Below, in pieces: positions 1-8,889 of a stretch of DNA of 64,000 nt. Where the stretch lies: positions 558,001-622,000 of the forward strand of contig NZ_JAPPRR010000001.1 in NCBI RefSeq assembly GCF_026719705.1, given 5' to 3'. The notes below the pieces were generated by a model. That model was given only the letters and a program-made list of their open reading frames with translations, made no database searches and was not told the origin of the DNA. Source of the stretch: Pseudokordiimonas caeni (GTDB lineage: Bacteria; Pseudomonadota; Alphaproteobacteria; Sphingomonadales; Kordiimonadaceae). A program made the position numbers and the translations under genes. Every line of letters begins with the position of its first letter. Position 1 is the first letter of the stretch.

Positions 1-1
1 G

Positions 2-238
2 AAACTCCTGATCGCGGAAGCCAAGGCCGACATGAAAGCCATGGTGGAACGCCGCACTGCATCGGCCGAGCTGAAAATCACGCAGGCCGAAGCTGCTGCC
101 ATCAAGGAAGTGAAAGCTGTGGCCGTGACCGTTGCCGTGGCTGCCGCCACCGACGTGCTGGCGAATGCGCTTAAAGGTGCAGCCGGTGGCAAGGTGATCG
201 ACGCTGCGATTGGCGATATCGACACGCTGCTGCACTAA
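2..238 (+). CDS. atpF: F0F1 ATP synthase subunit b, C-terminal part
   Basis: The frame is open from base 2, so the gene begins outside the window; only the last 78 residues are seen. The visible part is an alanine-, lysine- and glutamate-rich helix (LLIAEAKADMKAM, then KITQAEAAAIKEVKAVAV), typical of the peripheral-stalk b subunit of alphaproteobacterial ATP synthase, ending in a short ALKGAAGGKVIDAAI segment as in AtpF. In this class b is normally the last gene of the F0 operon, and an intrinsic terminator follows directly. It could be the b' paralogue, but the terminal position favours b. Confidence 0.75.
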   Translation, partial: KLLIAEAKADMKAMVERRTASAELKITQAEAAAIKEVKAVAVTVAVAAATDVLANALKGAAGGKVIDAAIGDIDTLLH

Positions 239-262
239 GCGGCACGACACGTGACAAGATTG

Positions 263-298
263 ACGCCCTGGCCGGCTGGCCGGGGCGTTTTCTTTTTT
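263..298 (+). terminator. Intrinsic terminator after atpF
   Basis: A GC-rich hairpin with outer arms ACGCCC and GGGCGT (263-268 and 283-288) is followed by a run of T broken by one C. It lies 25 bases past the atpF stop and probably ends the F0 operon transcript. Confidence 0.85.
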
Positions 299-361
299 GG
301 GCTGGTGGCAAGCGCGGCAAGGGGCTAGAAAACGTTACCAAACTTCCATGACGGACCGCCC

Positions 362-1285
362 ATGACCCGCGCAGCCCAAGACCGCCTGATGATCCTTGCC
401 ACCTTCGCCTCGATGGGCGTGGCGACAACGCTTGTCGTTACCAAGACACTTGTCTGGTGGGCGTCGGGATCGGTTGCCATGCTCGGTTCGATGGCTGACA
501 GCGCGCTTGACCTGCTGGCCTCCGCCATCACTTTCCTTGCTGTGCGAATGGCAGTGATGCCGCCCGATGAAGATCATCGTTTCGGCCACGGCAAGGCCGA
601 AGCCATCGCGGGCTTGATCCAGTCCGGCATCATCATGGCCTCGTCTTTCTTCATCCTCATGGAATCATCGGCGCGGCTCTATAACCCGATGCCGGTGCAG
701 GCGACCGGGCCGGTTATCGCCGTCTCGGTCCTTTCCATCGTCCTGTCGCTCGGCCTTGTGCTGTTCCAGCGCTTTGTAGTGGCGCGCACGCGCTCAATCG
801 CAGTGGCGGGTGACCATCTCCATTATCAGGGGGACCTGCTGATGAATGCGGCGGTGATTGCCGCCGTGTTGATCGCAGGTACAGGCTTCACGGAAGCCGA
901 TGGTATTTTCGGTATCCTGATAGCGCTCTATATCGGCCACGGGGCCTATGGGATCGGGCGCAATGCCATCGATATGCTGATGGACCGCGAATTCAGCGAT
1001 GCCGACCGCGAGACGATTTTCAACCTTGTGATGGGCAACCCGGATGTGCGCGGCCTGCACGAGTTGAAGACGCGCCACGCGGGCCGCGACAGCTTCATCC
1101 AGCTTCATATCGAGGTCGACGGCGAGATGACAGTCCGTGAAGGGCATCTGGTGGGCGATGAGATCGAGGCTACGCTCAGCGAAGCTTTCCCGAACGCAGA
1201 GATCCTGATCCATATCGACCCGCCGTCAGAATATTCCGGCCAGCTGACAGCGGCCGAGGTGCCCATGCCAAAGGAGGAAACCTGA
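362..1285 (+). CDS. Cation diffusion facilitator (FieF/YiiP-like) metal exporter
   Basis: A 307-residue inner-membrane protein of normal CDF length. The membrane zinc-site residues known from YiiP are present: D46 and D50 in ADSALD and H154 and D158 in HYQGD. The HRFGHGK motif (72-78) matches the second metal site. The C-terminal third is the cytoplasmic alpha-beta domain (LKTRHAGRDSFIQLHIEVDG). By family knowledge it exports Zn(II) or Fe(II) in exchange for protons. Its stop lies three bases before the next gene, so the two are probably co-transcribed. Metal specificity cannot be read from sequence. Confidence 0.93.
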   Translation: MTRAAQDRLMILATFASMGVATTLVVTKTLVWWASGSVAMLGSMADSALDLLASAITFLAVRMAVMPPDEDHRFGHGKAEAIAGLIQSGIIMASSFFILMESSARLYNPMPVQATGPVIAVSVLSIVLSLGLVLFQRFVVARTRSIAVAGDHLHYQGDLLMNAAVIAAVLIAGTGFTEADGIFGILIALYIGHGAYGIGRNAIDMLMDREFSDADRETIFNLVMGNPDVRGLHELKTRHAGRDSFIQLHIEVDGEMTVREGHLVGDEIEATLSEAFPNAEILIHIDPPSEYSGQLTAAEVPMPKEET

Positions 1286-1288
1286 CCC

Positions 1289-1648
1289 ATGCTGACGCTT
1301 TACGGCATCCCCAACTGCGACACGGTGAAAAAGGCGCGCGTGGCGCTTGATGAGGCGGGCATCGCCTACAGGTTCCACGACTTCCGCAAGGATGGCCTGA
1401 CGGCGGAGCTGGCGGGTGCGATGCTGGATGCGCTTGGGGGCGATCAGGTCATCAACCGGCGCGGCACGACGTGGCGCAAGTTCGATGCGGCCCGGCAGGC
1501 GGCTGCCGAAAATCGCGACGGCGCCATCGCGCTGATGCTGGCGGAGCCATCGGTGATCAAGCGCCCTGTCTGGCACAAGGACGGCGACTGGAGGCTCGGT
1601 TTCGCACCGAAAGATCAGGATGCCATCCGCACCTGGGCTGCAGCCTGA
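1289..1648 (+). CDS. ArsC-family (YffB/Spx-like) reductase
   Basis: A 119-residue thioredoxin-fold protein starting MLTLYGIPNCDTVKKAR, the signature of the YffB branch of the ArsC family. The single N-terminal cysteine (C10) is where ArsC has its catalytic cysteine, and RGTTWRKFD and SVIKRPV match conserved YffB stretches. Proposed role is a glutathione-dependent thiol reductase; arsenate reduction is not implied. It follows the metal exporter by three bases, suggesting co-expression. Confidence 0.88.
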   Translation: MLTLYGIPNCDTVKKARVALDEAGIAYRFHDFRKDGLTAELAGAMLDALGGDQVINRRGTTWRKFDAARQAAAENRDGAIALMLAEPSVIKRPVWHKDGDWRLGFAPKDQDAIRTWAAA

Positions 1649-1727
1649 TCAGGCAATGAGACAAGGGCGGCACCCAAGACCGTCCATCCATGATATCCTA
1701 TAACCCGAACAGGGAAGACACACAGCG

Positions 1728-2537
1728 ATGCAGGAAGTTTCGATTTATCAGGTGGACGCCTTCACCAGCAAGGCATTCGGCGGCAATCCGGCAGCAATCT
1801 GCCCGGTGCCCGAATTTCTCGACACTTCGGTGATGCAGTCGATCGCGCGCGAGAACAATCTGTCCGAGACCGCTTTCATCGTGCCGCGAGCCGACCGCAC
1901 GGAAGCGGATTATGACCTGCGCTGGTTCACGCCGTCGCTGGAGGTTGACCTTTGCGGCCATGCCACGCTTGCCTCGGGACTTGTCGTGATGCGGCATCTG
2001 GAGCCTGCGCTGGAGCTTGTGCGCTTCGCGACGCGCTCGGGCATCCTGCAGGTAGCGAAGCGTGCAGACGGCAAGCTGGCGCTCGATATGCCCGCCCTGA
2101 CGCCGACGCCTGTGACAGCGCCTGATGGCCTCGCCGAAGCGATGGGCGCAATCCCTGAAGCCGTGCTGCACCGGGGGCGGGACTATCTGCTGATTTACCG
2201 CGACCCCCAGACCATCCAGCGCCTGCATCCCGACATGCGCGCCCTGCAGGCCTACGCGCCCTATGGCTTCATTGCGAGCGCACCGGGCACCGACGGGGTC
2301 GATTTTGTCTCGCGCTGCTTTTTTCCGAACCATGGCATCCCGGAAGATCCGGTCACCGGTTCTGCCCACTGCCTTTCGGGGCCATATTGGGCCGAGCGCT
2401 TTGGCCGGAATGACCTGCATGCCCTGCAAATTTCGGCGCGCGGGGGCGAGATCTGGATCACGGTGAAAGGTGATCGTATCGAGCTTGCAGGATCAGCCGT
2501 TGAAGTCATGCGCGGAGCGCTCTACCTTTCCCATTGA
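1728..2537 (+). CDS. PhzF family isomerase/epimerase
   Basis: A 269-residue protein with the PhzF pattern: an N-terminal half starting [17 protein letters not shown], the catalytic glutamate motif NNLSETAF near residue 45, LCGHATLA, and in the second half [13 protein letters not shown]. The family folds like diaminopimelate epimerase and contains isomerases. No other phenazine genes are nearby, so phenazine synthesis is not supported. The start has AGGGAAG ten bases upstream. Confidence 0.9.
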   Translation: MQEVSIYQVDAFTSKAFGGNPAAICPVPEFLDTSVMQSIARENNLSETAFIVPRADRTEADYDLRWFTPSLEVDLCGHATLASGLVVMRHLEPALELVRFATRSGILQVAKRADGKLALDMPALTPTPVTAPDGLAEAMGAIPEAVLHRGRDYLLIYRDPQTIQRLHPDMRALQAYAPYGFIASAPGTDGVDFVSRCFFPNHGIPEDPVTGSAHCLSGPYWAERFGRNDLHALQISARGGEIWITVKGDRIELAGSAVEVMRGALYLSH

Positions 2538-2593
2538 TGGCCGGTGGCCTGCCCGTGGGTGGCAGGGCAGGGCTGCTTTCCGGGGGAAGCGTG

Positions 2594-3073
2594 ATGACCA
2601 CAGTCTATGATTTCGAAATGCCGCGGCTGAATGGCAAGCCGCAAGCGCTTGCTGACTATCGGGGCAAGGTGCTCCTTATCGTGAACACCGCCTCCAAATG
2701 CGGTTTCACGCCGCAGTATGAGGGGCTTGAAAAGCTCTATAAGGATTACAAGGACAAGGGCTTTGAAATCCTTGGCTTCCCGTGCAACCAGTTCGGCGCG
2801 CAGGAGCCCGGTTCGGAAGATGATATTGGCGAGTTTTGCCAGATCAATTATGGCGTCAGCTTCCCGATGTTCTCGAAAATCGATGTGAACGGGCGGGGTG
2901 CGGCGCCGCTTTATAAGTTCCTGAAACAGGCCCGCAAAGGCTTCCTCGGGTCCGAGCGAATCAAATGGAACTTCACCAAGTTCCTCTTGGACCGCGAAGG
3001 CAATGTGGTCAGGCGTTTTGCCTCGATCTCCAAACCCGACGCGATCCGGCCCGATATCGAGGCCTTGCTGTAG
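2594..3073 (+). CDS. Glutathione peroxidase family thiol peroxidase
   Basis: A 159-residue protein starting [10 protein letters not shown]. An earlier ATG at 2534 is rejected because GGGGGAAG sits just before 2594 and family homology begins there. The peroxidatic residue is a cysteine (C36 in NTASKCGFT) rather than selenocysteine; a second cysteine is in GFPCNQFG, and the late tryptophan motif KWNFTKFL completes the active site. It reduces peroxides, in bacteria often with thioredoxin. It follows phzF by 56 bases. Confidence 0.93.
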   Translation: MTTVYDFEMPRLNGKPQALADYRGKVLLIVNTASKCGFTPQYEGLEKLYKDYKDKGFEILGFPCNQFGAQEPGSEDDIGEFCQINYGVSFPMFSKIDVNGRGAAPLYKFLKQARKGFLGSERIKWNFTKFLLDREGNVVRRFASISKPDAIRPDIEALL

Positions 3074-3130
3074 GGCCCGACAACCAGACGCCATGAAGGC
3101 GCGTTTCCAGTTTCACGCCGGGGGAGAATG

Positions 3131-5023
3131 ATGGCGAGACGATCGATCACACGGCGCGACTTCCTGAACGGGGTTGCGATCACCGGGGCGGCCTTCGGCC
3201 TTGCCCCTGCAGAGGCACTCGCAAAAGGGCTGATTGCGGGTGACACCAAATGGGTCTATCCGCCCGAACGCACCGGCATGCGTGGCAGCCATGAAGGCAG
3301 CTTCGAGGTTGCCCACGCGATCTCATGGGAAGGCAAGGTCTTCGACCGGCCGAAGAAAGCGGTGGACCGCCCCTATGACCTGATCGTCGTTGGCGGCGGC
3401 ATCAGCGGGCTGACCACCGCCCGGCTCGCGCGGGACCGGCTGGGCGCCAGCGCCCGCATCTTGATCCTTGATAACCACGACGATTTCGGCGGCCACGCCA
3501 AGCGCAACGAATTTCTGGTCAAGGGCAAGCGGCTTATCGGTTATGGCGGCAGCCAGTCGATCGACAGCCCCAAAAGCTATAGCCCGGCAGCACGCGAGTT
3601 TATCCAGTCGCTCGGGATCGAGACCGAGAAATTCTACCGCTATTACGACCGTTCGTGGGCATCTCGCCGCAACCTTGGTACAGCCACTTACCTCGACAAG
3701 GAAACCTACGGCAGCGACCGGCTGCTGAAGGTGCGCGAAGCGGGCAACTGGGGGCTCGGCTGGTCGTGGTCCACGGAAGAAGAAAAGGCCGAATATGCAG
3801 CGCTGATCGATAGCCTGCCGTTCCCGGCCGAGGAGCTTGCCGCTTTCCGCCGCCTTGTGCTTGAAAAGCCCGACTGGCTGGGTGACATGCCCATCGAGGC
3901 GCGGGCCTCCTATCTGAAATCGCATTCGCTGCAGCACTGTTTGAAAACCCATGCCGGGATTTCGGATGGTATCTACAGTCTCTTTGGCCGCACGTCGCTG
4001 GGCCTTTGGGGGATTGGCTGGGATGCCGTGTCGGCGCTTGAAGCCGTGCGCGAGGGGCATTTCGCGACCGAGGGGCTGAAGCTTGACGAAGGCACCTTCG
4101 ATTATGGCCCGCATGGGGAAGAGCCTTATATCTTCCACTTCCCGGATGGCAACGCCGGGGTGGCGCGGATGATTGTCGCCGATCTCATGCCCGATGCGCT
4201 TCGCGCTGGCAGCATGGAAGAGGGGGTCGAGGCCCGAGCACATTATGACAGGCTGGACCGCGCCGAGAACGGCGTGCGCATTCGCCTGCGTTCCACCGCT
4301 GTCAATATCGCCAACACGGGCGAGGGCGCGGAAGTAACCTATGTGCGCGACGGGCGGGCGGAACGGGTGACGGGCGCGAAGGTCATCTTCGCCGGTTATG
4401 CCCATATCCTGCCGTACATCTTGCCCGAATTGCCAGCAGAACAGATCGAGGCAATCCGCTGGCCCAAGAAAGTGCCGCTTGCCTATATCAACGTGGCGCT
4501 GACCAACTGGCATGCCTTTGCCGAAAACGGCATCAGTTCCTTCTTCGCGCCGGGCAAGAAACTGCATCAGGCCGCGCTCGATTTCCCGGTCAGCATCGGC
4601 AACTACCGTTTTGCCGACAATCCGGACGATCCGATCATCGCGCACCTGTCGCACGTGCCCTGCGCACCCGGCATGCCTTCGCGTGACCAGCATGTGGCCG
4701 GCCGGCATGAGATGTATGCCATGACGTTCGAGGATTACGAGGCCGAGGTTCTGTCGCTCCTCAAGGGCGGGCTTGGCAGCGCCTTCGATGCCGAACGCGA
4801 TATTGCCGCGATCACGGTGAACCGCTGGCCGCACGGCTATGCCTACGAATATAACGAACTGTGGGACGACCCGACCTGGAGCCCGGCCATGGGGCCGCAC
4901 CTTCGGGCACGCCAGCAGGTTGGCAATATATCCATCGCGGGGAGCGATGCTTCGGCCTTCGCCTATGTGGACGGGGCCATCGATGCGGCGGTACGCGCCG
5001 TGAGGGAACAATTCGGGGGATAA
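3131..5023 (+). CDS. Tat-exported FAD oxidoreductase, spermidine dehydrogenase-like
   Basis: About 630 residues. The N-terminus has a twin-arginine signal (RRSITRRDFLNG) with an alanine-rich hydrophobic core. An FAD-binding motif follows near residue 80 (DLIVVGGGISGLTTARLA), then the second dinucleotide segment DNHDDFGGHAKRNEF and a GYGGSQSI stretch, as in periplasmic spermidine dehydrogenases. A polyamine substrate is an inference from that similarity. Two ATG codons are adjacent at 3128 and 3131; the second is better spaced from GGGGAG. It ends three bases before an epoxide-hydrolase-like gene. Confidence 0.8.
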   Translation: MARRSITRRDFLNGVAITGAAFGLAPAEALAKGLIAGDTKWVYPPERTGMRGSHEGSFEVAHAISWEGKVFDRPKKAVDRPYDLIVVGGGISGLTTARLARDRLGASARILILDNHDDFGGHAKRNEFLVKGKRLIGYGGSQSIDSPKSYSPAAREFIQSLGIETEKFYRYYDRSWASRRNLGTATYLDKETYGSDRLLKVREAGNWGLGWSWSTEEEKAEYAALIDSLPFPAEELAAFRRLVLEKPDWLGDMPIEARASYLKSHSLQHCLKTHAGISDGIYSLFGRTSLGLWGIGWDAVSALEAVREGHFATEGLKLDEGTFDYGPHGEEPYIFHFPDGNAGVARMIVADLMPDALRAGSMEEGVEARAHYDRLDRAENGVRIRLRSTAVNIANTGEGAEVTYVRDGRAERVTGAKVIFAGYAHILPYILPELPAEQIEAIRWPKKVPLAYINVALTNWHAFAENGISSFFAPGKKLHQAALDFPVSIGNYRFADNPDDPIIAHLSHVPCAPGMPSRDQHVAGRHEMYAMTFEDYEAEVLSLLKGGLGSAFDAERDIAAITVNRWPHGYAYEYNELWDDPTWSPAMGPHLRARQQVGNISIAGSDASAFAYVDGAIDAAVRAVREQFGG

Positions 5024-5026
5024 GAC

Positions 5027-6022
5027 ATGACAGACTGGCCTGCGCCCGAAACCGTCCGGCTGAAGGATATCGACCTCGCCGTCTATCGCATGGGGTCGAA
5101 GGACTGGCGCAGCGCCGGCAAACCGCCGGTCTTTTTCCTGCATGGTTTCCCTGAGCTTGCCTATAGCTGGCGGAGCCAGATGAAGGCGCTCTCCGCCGCC
5201 GGTTACCCCGTCTTCGCGCCGGACCTGCGCGGTTATGGCGCTTCGGGCAAGCCCGAGGGTCGCGAGAATTACACGATGGAGAAGCTGACGGGCGATGTAC
5301 GCGGGCTTCTAGATCATTACGGAATCGAAAAGGCCGTTCTGGTGGGCCATGACTGGGGAGCACTCCTCCTGTGGTCGCTGCCTTTCTACATGCCCGGCAG
5401 GGCGCTTGGTTACGCGGGGCTCAACGTGCCCCTGATGCCGCATTATCCGGTTGATCCCATCACGCTCTTCCGCCAGCGCTTCGGCGAGGACATGTATATC
5501 GTCCGTTTCCAGGAAGAAGGTGCGTGCGAGCCGCTTCTGGAAGCCGACGTGCTGAATACCTTCCGTTTCTTCATGCGCAAGCCCGCGCCGACCTCGCGGC
5601 GGCCGGATGAAGTACCCTTCTCGGAAAAGAGCCTCGATCTCCTGACGCTGCTGCAAAAAGGCGCGGATCACTGGGGCGGGGAAGCGCTGATGAGCGACGC
5701 CGATCTCGCGCCCTATGTGACGGCCTATACGGCAGGTGGTTTTACGGCGCCGATCCACTGGTACAGGAACATGGCAGCCAACTGGCAGGACCAGAAACAG
5801 TTTCTGGACGCCGACGGCCTGCTGCCGAAGGTGCCGGAACCCTGCCTGATGATCACAGCCGAGATGGACCGCGCCTGCCCGCCAACCCTTGCCGACGGTA
5901 TGGAAAAGCGGGTGAGCGGTCCCTACACCCGGCTGGACCTCATGGGCTGCGGCCACTGGAGCCAGCAGGAACGCGCGGACGATGTGAACAGAGCGCTGCT
6001 GGATTGGCTGGCAACGATTTGA
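5027..6022 (+). CDS. Alpha/beta hydrolase, epoxide hydrolase-like
   Basis: A 331-residue soluble hydrolase. HGFPELAYSWR near residue 40 is the epoxide hydrolase oxyanion motif, and GHDWGA carries the nucleophilic aspartate. The late acid lies in ITAEMDRACPP and the catalytic histidine in GCGHWSQQE. No signal peptide is seen, so it is cytoplasmic. It starts three bases after the flavoprotein gene; whether the two share a pathway is unknown. Confidence 0.88.
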   Translation: MTDWPAPETVRLKDIDLAVYRMGSKDWRSAGKPPVFFLHGFPELAYSWRSQMKALSAAGYPVFAPDLRGYGASGKPEGRENYTMEKLTGDVRGLLDHYGIEKAVLVGHDWGALLLWSLPFYMPGRALGYAGLNVPLMPHYPVDPITLFRQRFGEDMYIVRFQEEGACEPLLEADVLNTFRFFMRKPAPTSRRPDEVPFSEKSLDLLTLLQKGADHWGGEALMSDADLAPYVTAYTAGGFTAPIHWYRNMAANWQDQKQFLDADGLLPKVPEPCLMITAEMDRACPPTLADGMEKRVSGPYTRLDLMGCGHWSQQERADDVNRALLDWLATI

Positions 6023-6037
6023 CAGCGAGTGGCGTGT

Positions 6038-6355
6038 CTATCCTTGCCACCGCTTCCATTCCCTGAATTGCTGGTCGCACTCTTCCAGCGTTGCCCCTTC
6101 CCACGGATCGGTCCGGAACAGGGTCATTTCGCAGGATTTACCATCGGCTGAGCGCGTACGGCGCGAACTGAATGAGCATTTGCCGCATGCCGTCAAGCTA
6201 CCGCTGAACTCGGCAAGGGCATCGGGCGCTGGTCCGATGCATTCATCGAACTGTTTCTGCTGCCGGTCATTAAAGGCTTCCACCCGCGCTTCATAGCTGA
6301 CGGAACAGGCGGCGCCTGCGAAAGCCAGTGGCAGAATCAGGAAATGCCTTTGCAT
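6038..6355 (-). CDS. Small hypothetical lipoprotein
   Basis: A 105-residue protein on the minus strand, convergent with the epoxide hydrolase gene. The N-terminus has a hydrophobic stretch ending in a lipobox-like AGAAC, so it is probably a lipoprotein with about 86 mature residues. The mature part has several further cysteines (EECDQQF, GKCSFSS, CIGP), perhaps disulfide-bonded in the periplasm. I do not recognise a family. Confidence 0.65.
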   Translation of the reverse strand: MQRHFLILPLAFAGAACSVSYEARVEAFNDRQQKQFDECIGPAPDALAEFSGSLTACGKCSFSSRRTRSADGKSCEMTLFRTDPWEGATLEECDQQFREWKRWQG

Positions 6356-6517
6356 AGTCTATCCCTCCGGGAACAATTTCCAAGGCATGATAACAATCAT
6401 TGCGCGCATTATCACGTTTTTTGGACGCTGCGGTCCAGCCTTGAGCCGGCGGCGATTATGGTTGTAAGCTCTCCTCGGGCGGCGCTCAGGTAGCCGCGAT
6501 CAAGGGAGGGAAAACCC

Positions 6518-7189
6518 ATGCAACTTTGCGGCCTTAGTCTGTCGCCTTTCTATGAACGCAACCTGATCCTGCTGGACCTCAAGGGTCAGGTGGACAAGGT
6601 GGAAACCCCCGGCGTGCCGGGCGGCTTCAAATCGGAGGAGCATCTGCGCATCTGCCCCACGGGCAAGATCCCGTTCCTGCTGAAAGACGATGGTTCGCTG
6701 CTGATCGAAGGCCAGGTGATCGCCGAGTATCTGGACGGGCTGTTGGACGGCCCCAAGCTGCTGCCGGCGGACCCCGATGCCCGCGCGCAGGTGCAGATGA
6801 TCTGCCGCATCATCGATCTTTATATCGCGGCGGGCATGAGCCCCATGTCGGTCGCTGTGTTCCGCGGCATCCGCGATGACGCCAAGATCGAAAAGGCGAA
6901 AACCGAAGATTTCCCGAAAGCCGTCAACCTGCTGGGCTGGGCGCTTTCAAAGCGCGGCAAGCGCGCGGTGGGTGACAGCTGGACGATTGCCGACTGTGCG
7001 ATGATTCCCATCATGTTCCATTTCAAAAATGCGGTGGCGCGTTTCGATGTGGATGCGCTGGCGATCAATGCCGATGTCACCGCCTGGTGGGAGAGCGTGA
7101 AGGACGAGCCCGTGGTGCATGCGAGCCATGGCCGCATGCAGAAGGTCTTCGACCTCGTCGTGGCCGCCGCCGCGCGCAAGGCCGGGTGA
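6518..7189 (+). CDS. Glutathione S-transferase family protein
   Basis: A 223-residue two-domain protein. The N-terminal thioredoxin-like domain starts LCGLSLSPFYERN and contains the cis-proline region TGKIPFL and the glutathione-binding LIEGQVIAEYLD. The all-helical C-terminal half ends with an IADCAMIPIMFHFKN core typical of GSTs. GGGAGGG lies upstream of the ATG. It is followed after four bases by a GFA-fold gene, so the pair is probably co-transcribed. Confidence 0.88.
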   Translation: MQLCGLSLSPFYERNLILLDLKGQVDKVETPGVPGGFKSEEHLRICPTGKIPFLLKDDGSLLIEGQVIAEYLDGLLDGPKLLPADPDARAQVQMICRIIDLYIAAGMSPMSVAVFRGIRDDAKIEKAKTEDFPKAVNLLGWALSKRGKRAVGDSWTIADCAMIPIMFHFKNAVARFDVDALAINADVTAWWESVKDEPVVHASHGRMQKVFDLVVAAAARKAG

Positions 7190-7193
7190 GGGC

Positions 7194-7604
7194 ATGGTGA
7201 AACTGACCGGACGCTGCTTCTGCGGCAATGTGAAGGTGGATGTGGTGGCCGAGCCCCTGTGGGTCGGCCATTGCCACTGCCCCAGCTGCCGCAAGGCGAC
7301 GTCCGCCGCGTTCGCCACCTATGCCGGTTTCGCCGCACATGCCGTGATGTTCAGGGGCAAGGCGCCCAAGAAGGTCGTCTCGTCCCCCGGCGTCATCCGC
7401 CGCTTTTGCGCCGATTGCGGCAGCCCGGTCAGCTTCGAGGGCGAGCGCTGGCCCGGCGAAATCCACCTGCATGTGGGCTTCATGGACGAACCCGAAAAGC
7501 TGGTGCCGACCGGGGAGACCTATCTTTCCACGCGCCTGCCTTGGGCGCATCTGGAAGAAAAGCTCGACGGGGTCGATACCTTCCCGGCTGACCCGCATGG
7601 GTGA
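7194..7604 (+). CDS. GFA family (CENP-V fold) protein
   Basis: A 136-residue protein with the GFA zinc-binding cysteines in order: GRCFCGNV near residue 6, GHCHCPSCRK near residue 28 and FCADCGSPV near residue 73. The family is named after glutathione-dependent formaldehyde-activating enzyme, but activity is unproven for most members. The start at 7194 is chosen because homology begins there and a GTGAGGG precedes it; longer frames would overlap the GST gene. The GST neighbour fits a thiol-conjugation context. Confidence 0.87.
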   Translation: MVKLTGRCFCGNVKVDVVAEPLWVGHCHCPSCRKATSAAFATYAGFAAHAVMFRGKAPKKVVSSPGVIRRFCADCGSPVSFEGERWPGEIHLHVGFMDEPEKLVPTGETYLSTRLPWAHLEEKLDGVDTFPADPHG

Positions 7605-7615
7605 GCGGCCATTGC

Positions 7616-7688
7616 CGTCACTCCGGATCTGATCCGGGGTCCATGTTTGCTTTAAGCGCCGCTGGATGCCGGGTCAGGCCCGGCATGA
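7616..7688 (+). repeat. Dispersed palindromic repeat, copy A
   Basis: A unit of about 73 bases made of two imperfect palindromes (CCGGATCTGATCCGG and GCCGGGTCAGGCCCGGC). It is nearly identical to copy B at 8273-8347 and related to copy C at 17904-17979. Such intergenic mosaics are common in alphaproteobacteria and may act as transcript ends. Confidence 0.85.
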
Positions 7689-7747
7689 GGAGGTTTATTT
7701 TCTGCAATGAGAGTAGAGATTTTGCTCAGAGTCGTCCGGCGAATAAA

Positions 7748-8230
7748 ATGAACCAAGAGATTCTTACATACAGGAACTGGCGTTTACTAGTCACTCTGTT
7801 CCTATACATGGCTATGATGTGCTTGGGTTTTTACTACATTTACAAGGGTTTTTTTGCGGGTTTGCCCTTGGATGATCCCGCCGTGAAGCACCGCGTTCGA
7901 GCCCTCTTTCTTCCTCCAATGGTCCTTTTTTTACTAATGCCTGCCTTAGTAAGGTGGTGCCGCCCAGGTCCTGCTTTTGTGCTTGATGAAGAGGGGATTG
8001 TTGGGCTGAGCTCGTCGCGGACACACAAGACTCCGTGGGAATCAATTTGCTCTATCACCTTGGTAGATACGGGGTGGTCCGCACGTAAACTACACTTCGA
8101 TCTGAAAGATGGATCAGAAGCCAGAATTCTGTCTGCATACTTCACGCCTAGCCAATTCCAGAGTTTTCTCGCCGCCGTTGAAGATAAAGCCATGCAGAGG
8201 AATATTCCTTTGATGCACGATGAGGGATAG
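7748..8230 (+). CDS. Hypothetical membrane protein with two N-terminal TM segments
   Basis: A 160-residue protein starting MNQEILTYRNW. Two hydrophobic segments are seen near residues 12-30 and 50-65, followed by a soluble domain (FVLDEEGIVGLSSS, then PWESICSITLVDTG) that resembles PH-like domains of small bacterial membrane proteins. The gene is visibly more AT-rich than its neighbours and is bracketed by two direct copies of the dispersed repeat, suggesting a separate origin. A longer frame from 7601 would read through the repeat and is not preferred. Confidence 0.6.
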   Translation: MNQEILTYRNWRLLVTLFLYMAMMCLGFYYIYKGFFAGLPLDDPAVKHRVRALFLPPMVLFLLMPALVRWCRPGPAFVLDEEGIVGLSSSRTHKTPWESICSITLVDTGWSARKLHFDLKDGSEARILSAYFTPSQFQSFLAAVEDKAMQRNIPLMHDEG

Positions 8231-8272
8231 TGACTGTTTGTGTTTTGGGTGCGCCGATAAACGAAACCACCT

Positions 8273-8347
8273 CGTCACCCCGGACCTGATCCGGGGTCCA
8301 TGTTTGCTTCAAGCGCCGCTGGATGCCGGGTCAGGCCCGGCATGACG
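8273..8347 (+). repeat. Dispersed palindromic repeat, copy B
   Basis: Nearly identical to copy A at 7616-7688 and in the same orientation; the two flank the AT-rich gene at 7748-8230. It contains the palindromes CCGGACCTGATCCGG and GCCGGGTCAGGCCCGGC. Confidence 0.85.
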
Positions 8348-8366
8348 GTTTGTGCGGGTTTGCTCC

Positions 8367-8819
8367 CTAACGGTTCATCGGGATGACGCCGCTGATGGCG
8401 CTGAAGAGGATGGCACTGATCCCCGCGATGCCGGGGTCATAATAGTCCGGCACCACCTGATAGCCGACCGTCAGATAAGCCCACACCGGGAAGGCCACGG
8501 TGGAAACGATCAGGTGATTGCGCTTGGGCTTGCCCGCTTCGGCCATCTTGTTCAGGTAAAAAGGGGTCAGCACCCAGCAGATGATGAAGCAGACAGCGAA
8601 AACCGCCATGCGGACGCCCGGTGCCTCGATATTCATGCAGAAGCCGACAAGGCCGGTGAAGGCGGTGATAAGCTCGGCGGGCACGAGCAGCGCGACCTTC
8701 TTGATCGCCTCGCCTGCCTCGGTGCCACCAGCGCCGGGCGGCTCGCCACCGGGCGCGGCGGTCTTGAAGGTTGGGAAGTCCTGTGACGGTTTTTCGGGCG
8801 GGTAATAGAGCCTGGACAT
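8367..8819 (-). CDS. Hypothetical membrane protein
   Basis: A 150-residue protein starting MSRLYYPPEKPSQ. A start 27 bases earlier exists, but AGAGGG five bases before 8819 supports the shorter form. A proline- and glycine-rich cytoplasmic N-terminus (about 35 residues) is followed by three or four hydrophobic segments (AVFAVCFIICWVLTPFYL, VSTVAFPVWAYLTVGYQVV, then a C-terminal one). I do not recognise the family and see no catalytic motif. Confidence 0.6.
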   Translation of the reverse strand: MSRLYYPPEKPSQDFPTFKTAAPGGEPPGAGGTEAGEAIKKVALLVPAELITAFTGLVGFCMNIEAPGVRMAVFAVCFIICWVLTPFYLNKMAEAGKPKRNHLIVSTVAFPVWAYLTVGYQVVPDYYDPGIAGISAILFSAISGVIPMNR

Positions 8820-8889
8820 GATATCCCTCTGCTGGCGTGCCGACATGCAACCACAGGTGAATATTATCAGGTTTCGGTTGAAACTGGAG

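Noticed and set aside
3323-5143. A 606-codon open frame antisense to the spermidine dehydrogenase-like gene
   Set aside because: The plus strand has a Tat signal, FAD motif and coherent family homology; the antisense frame has no recognisable domain and arises from high GC codon use.
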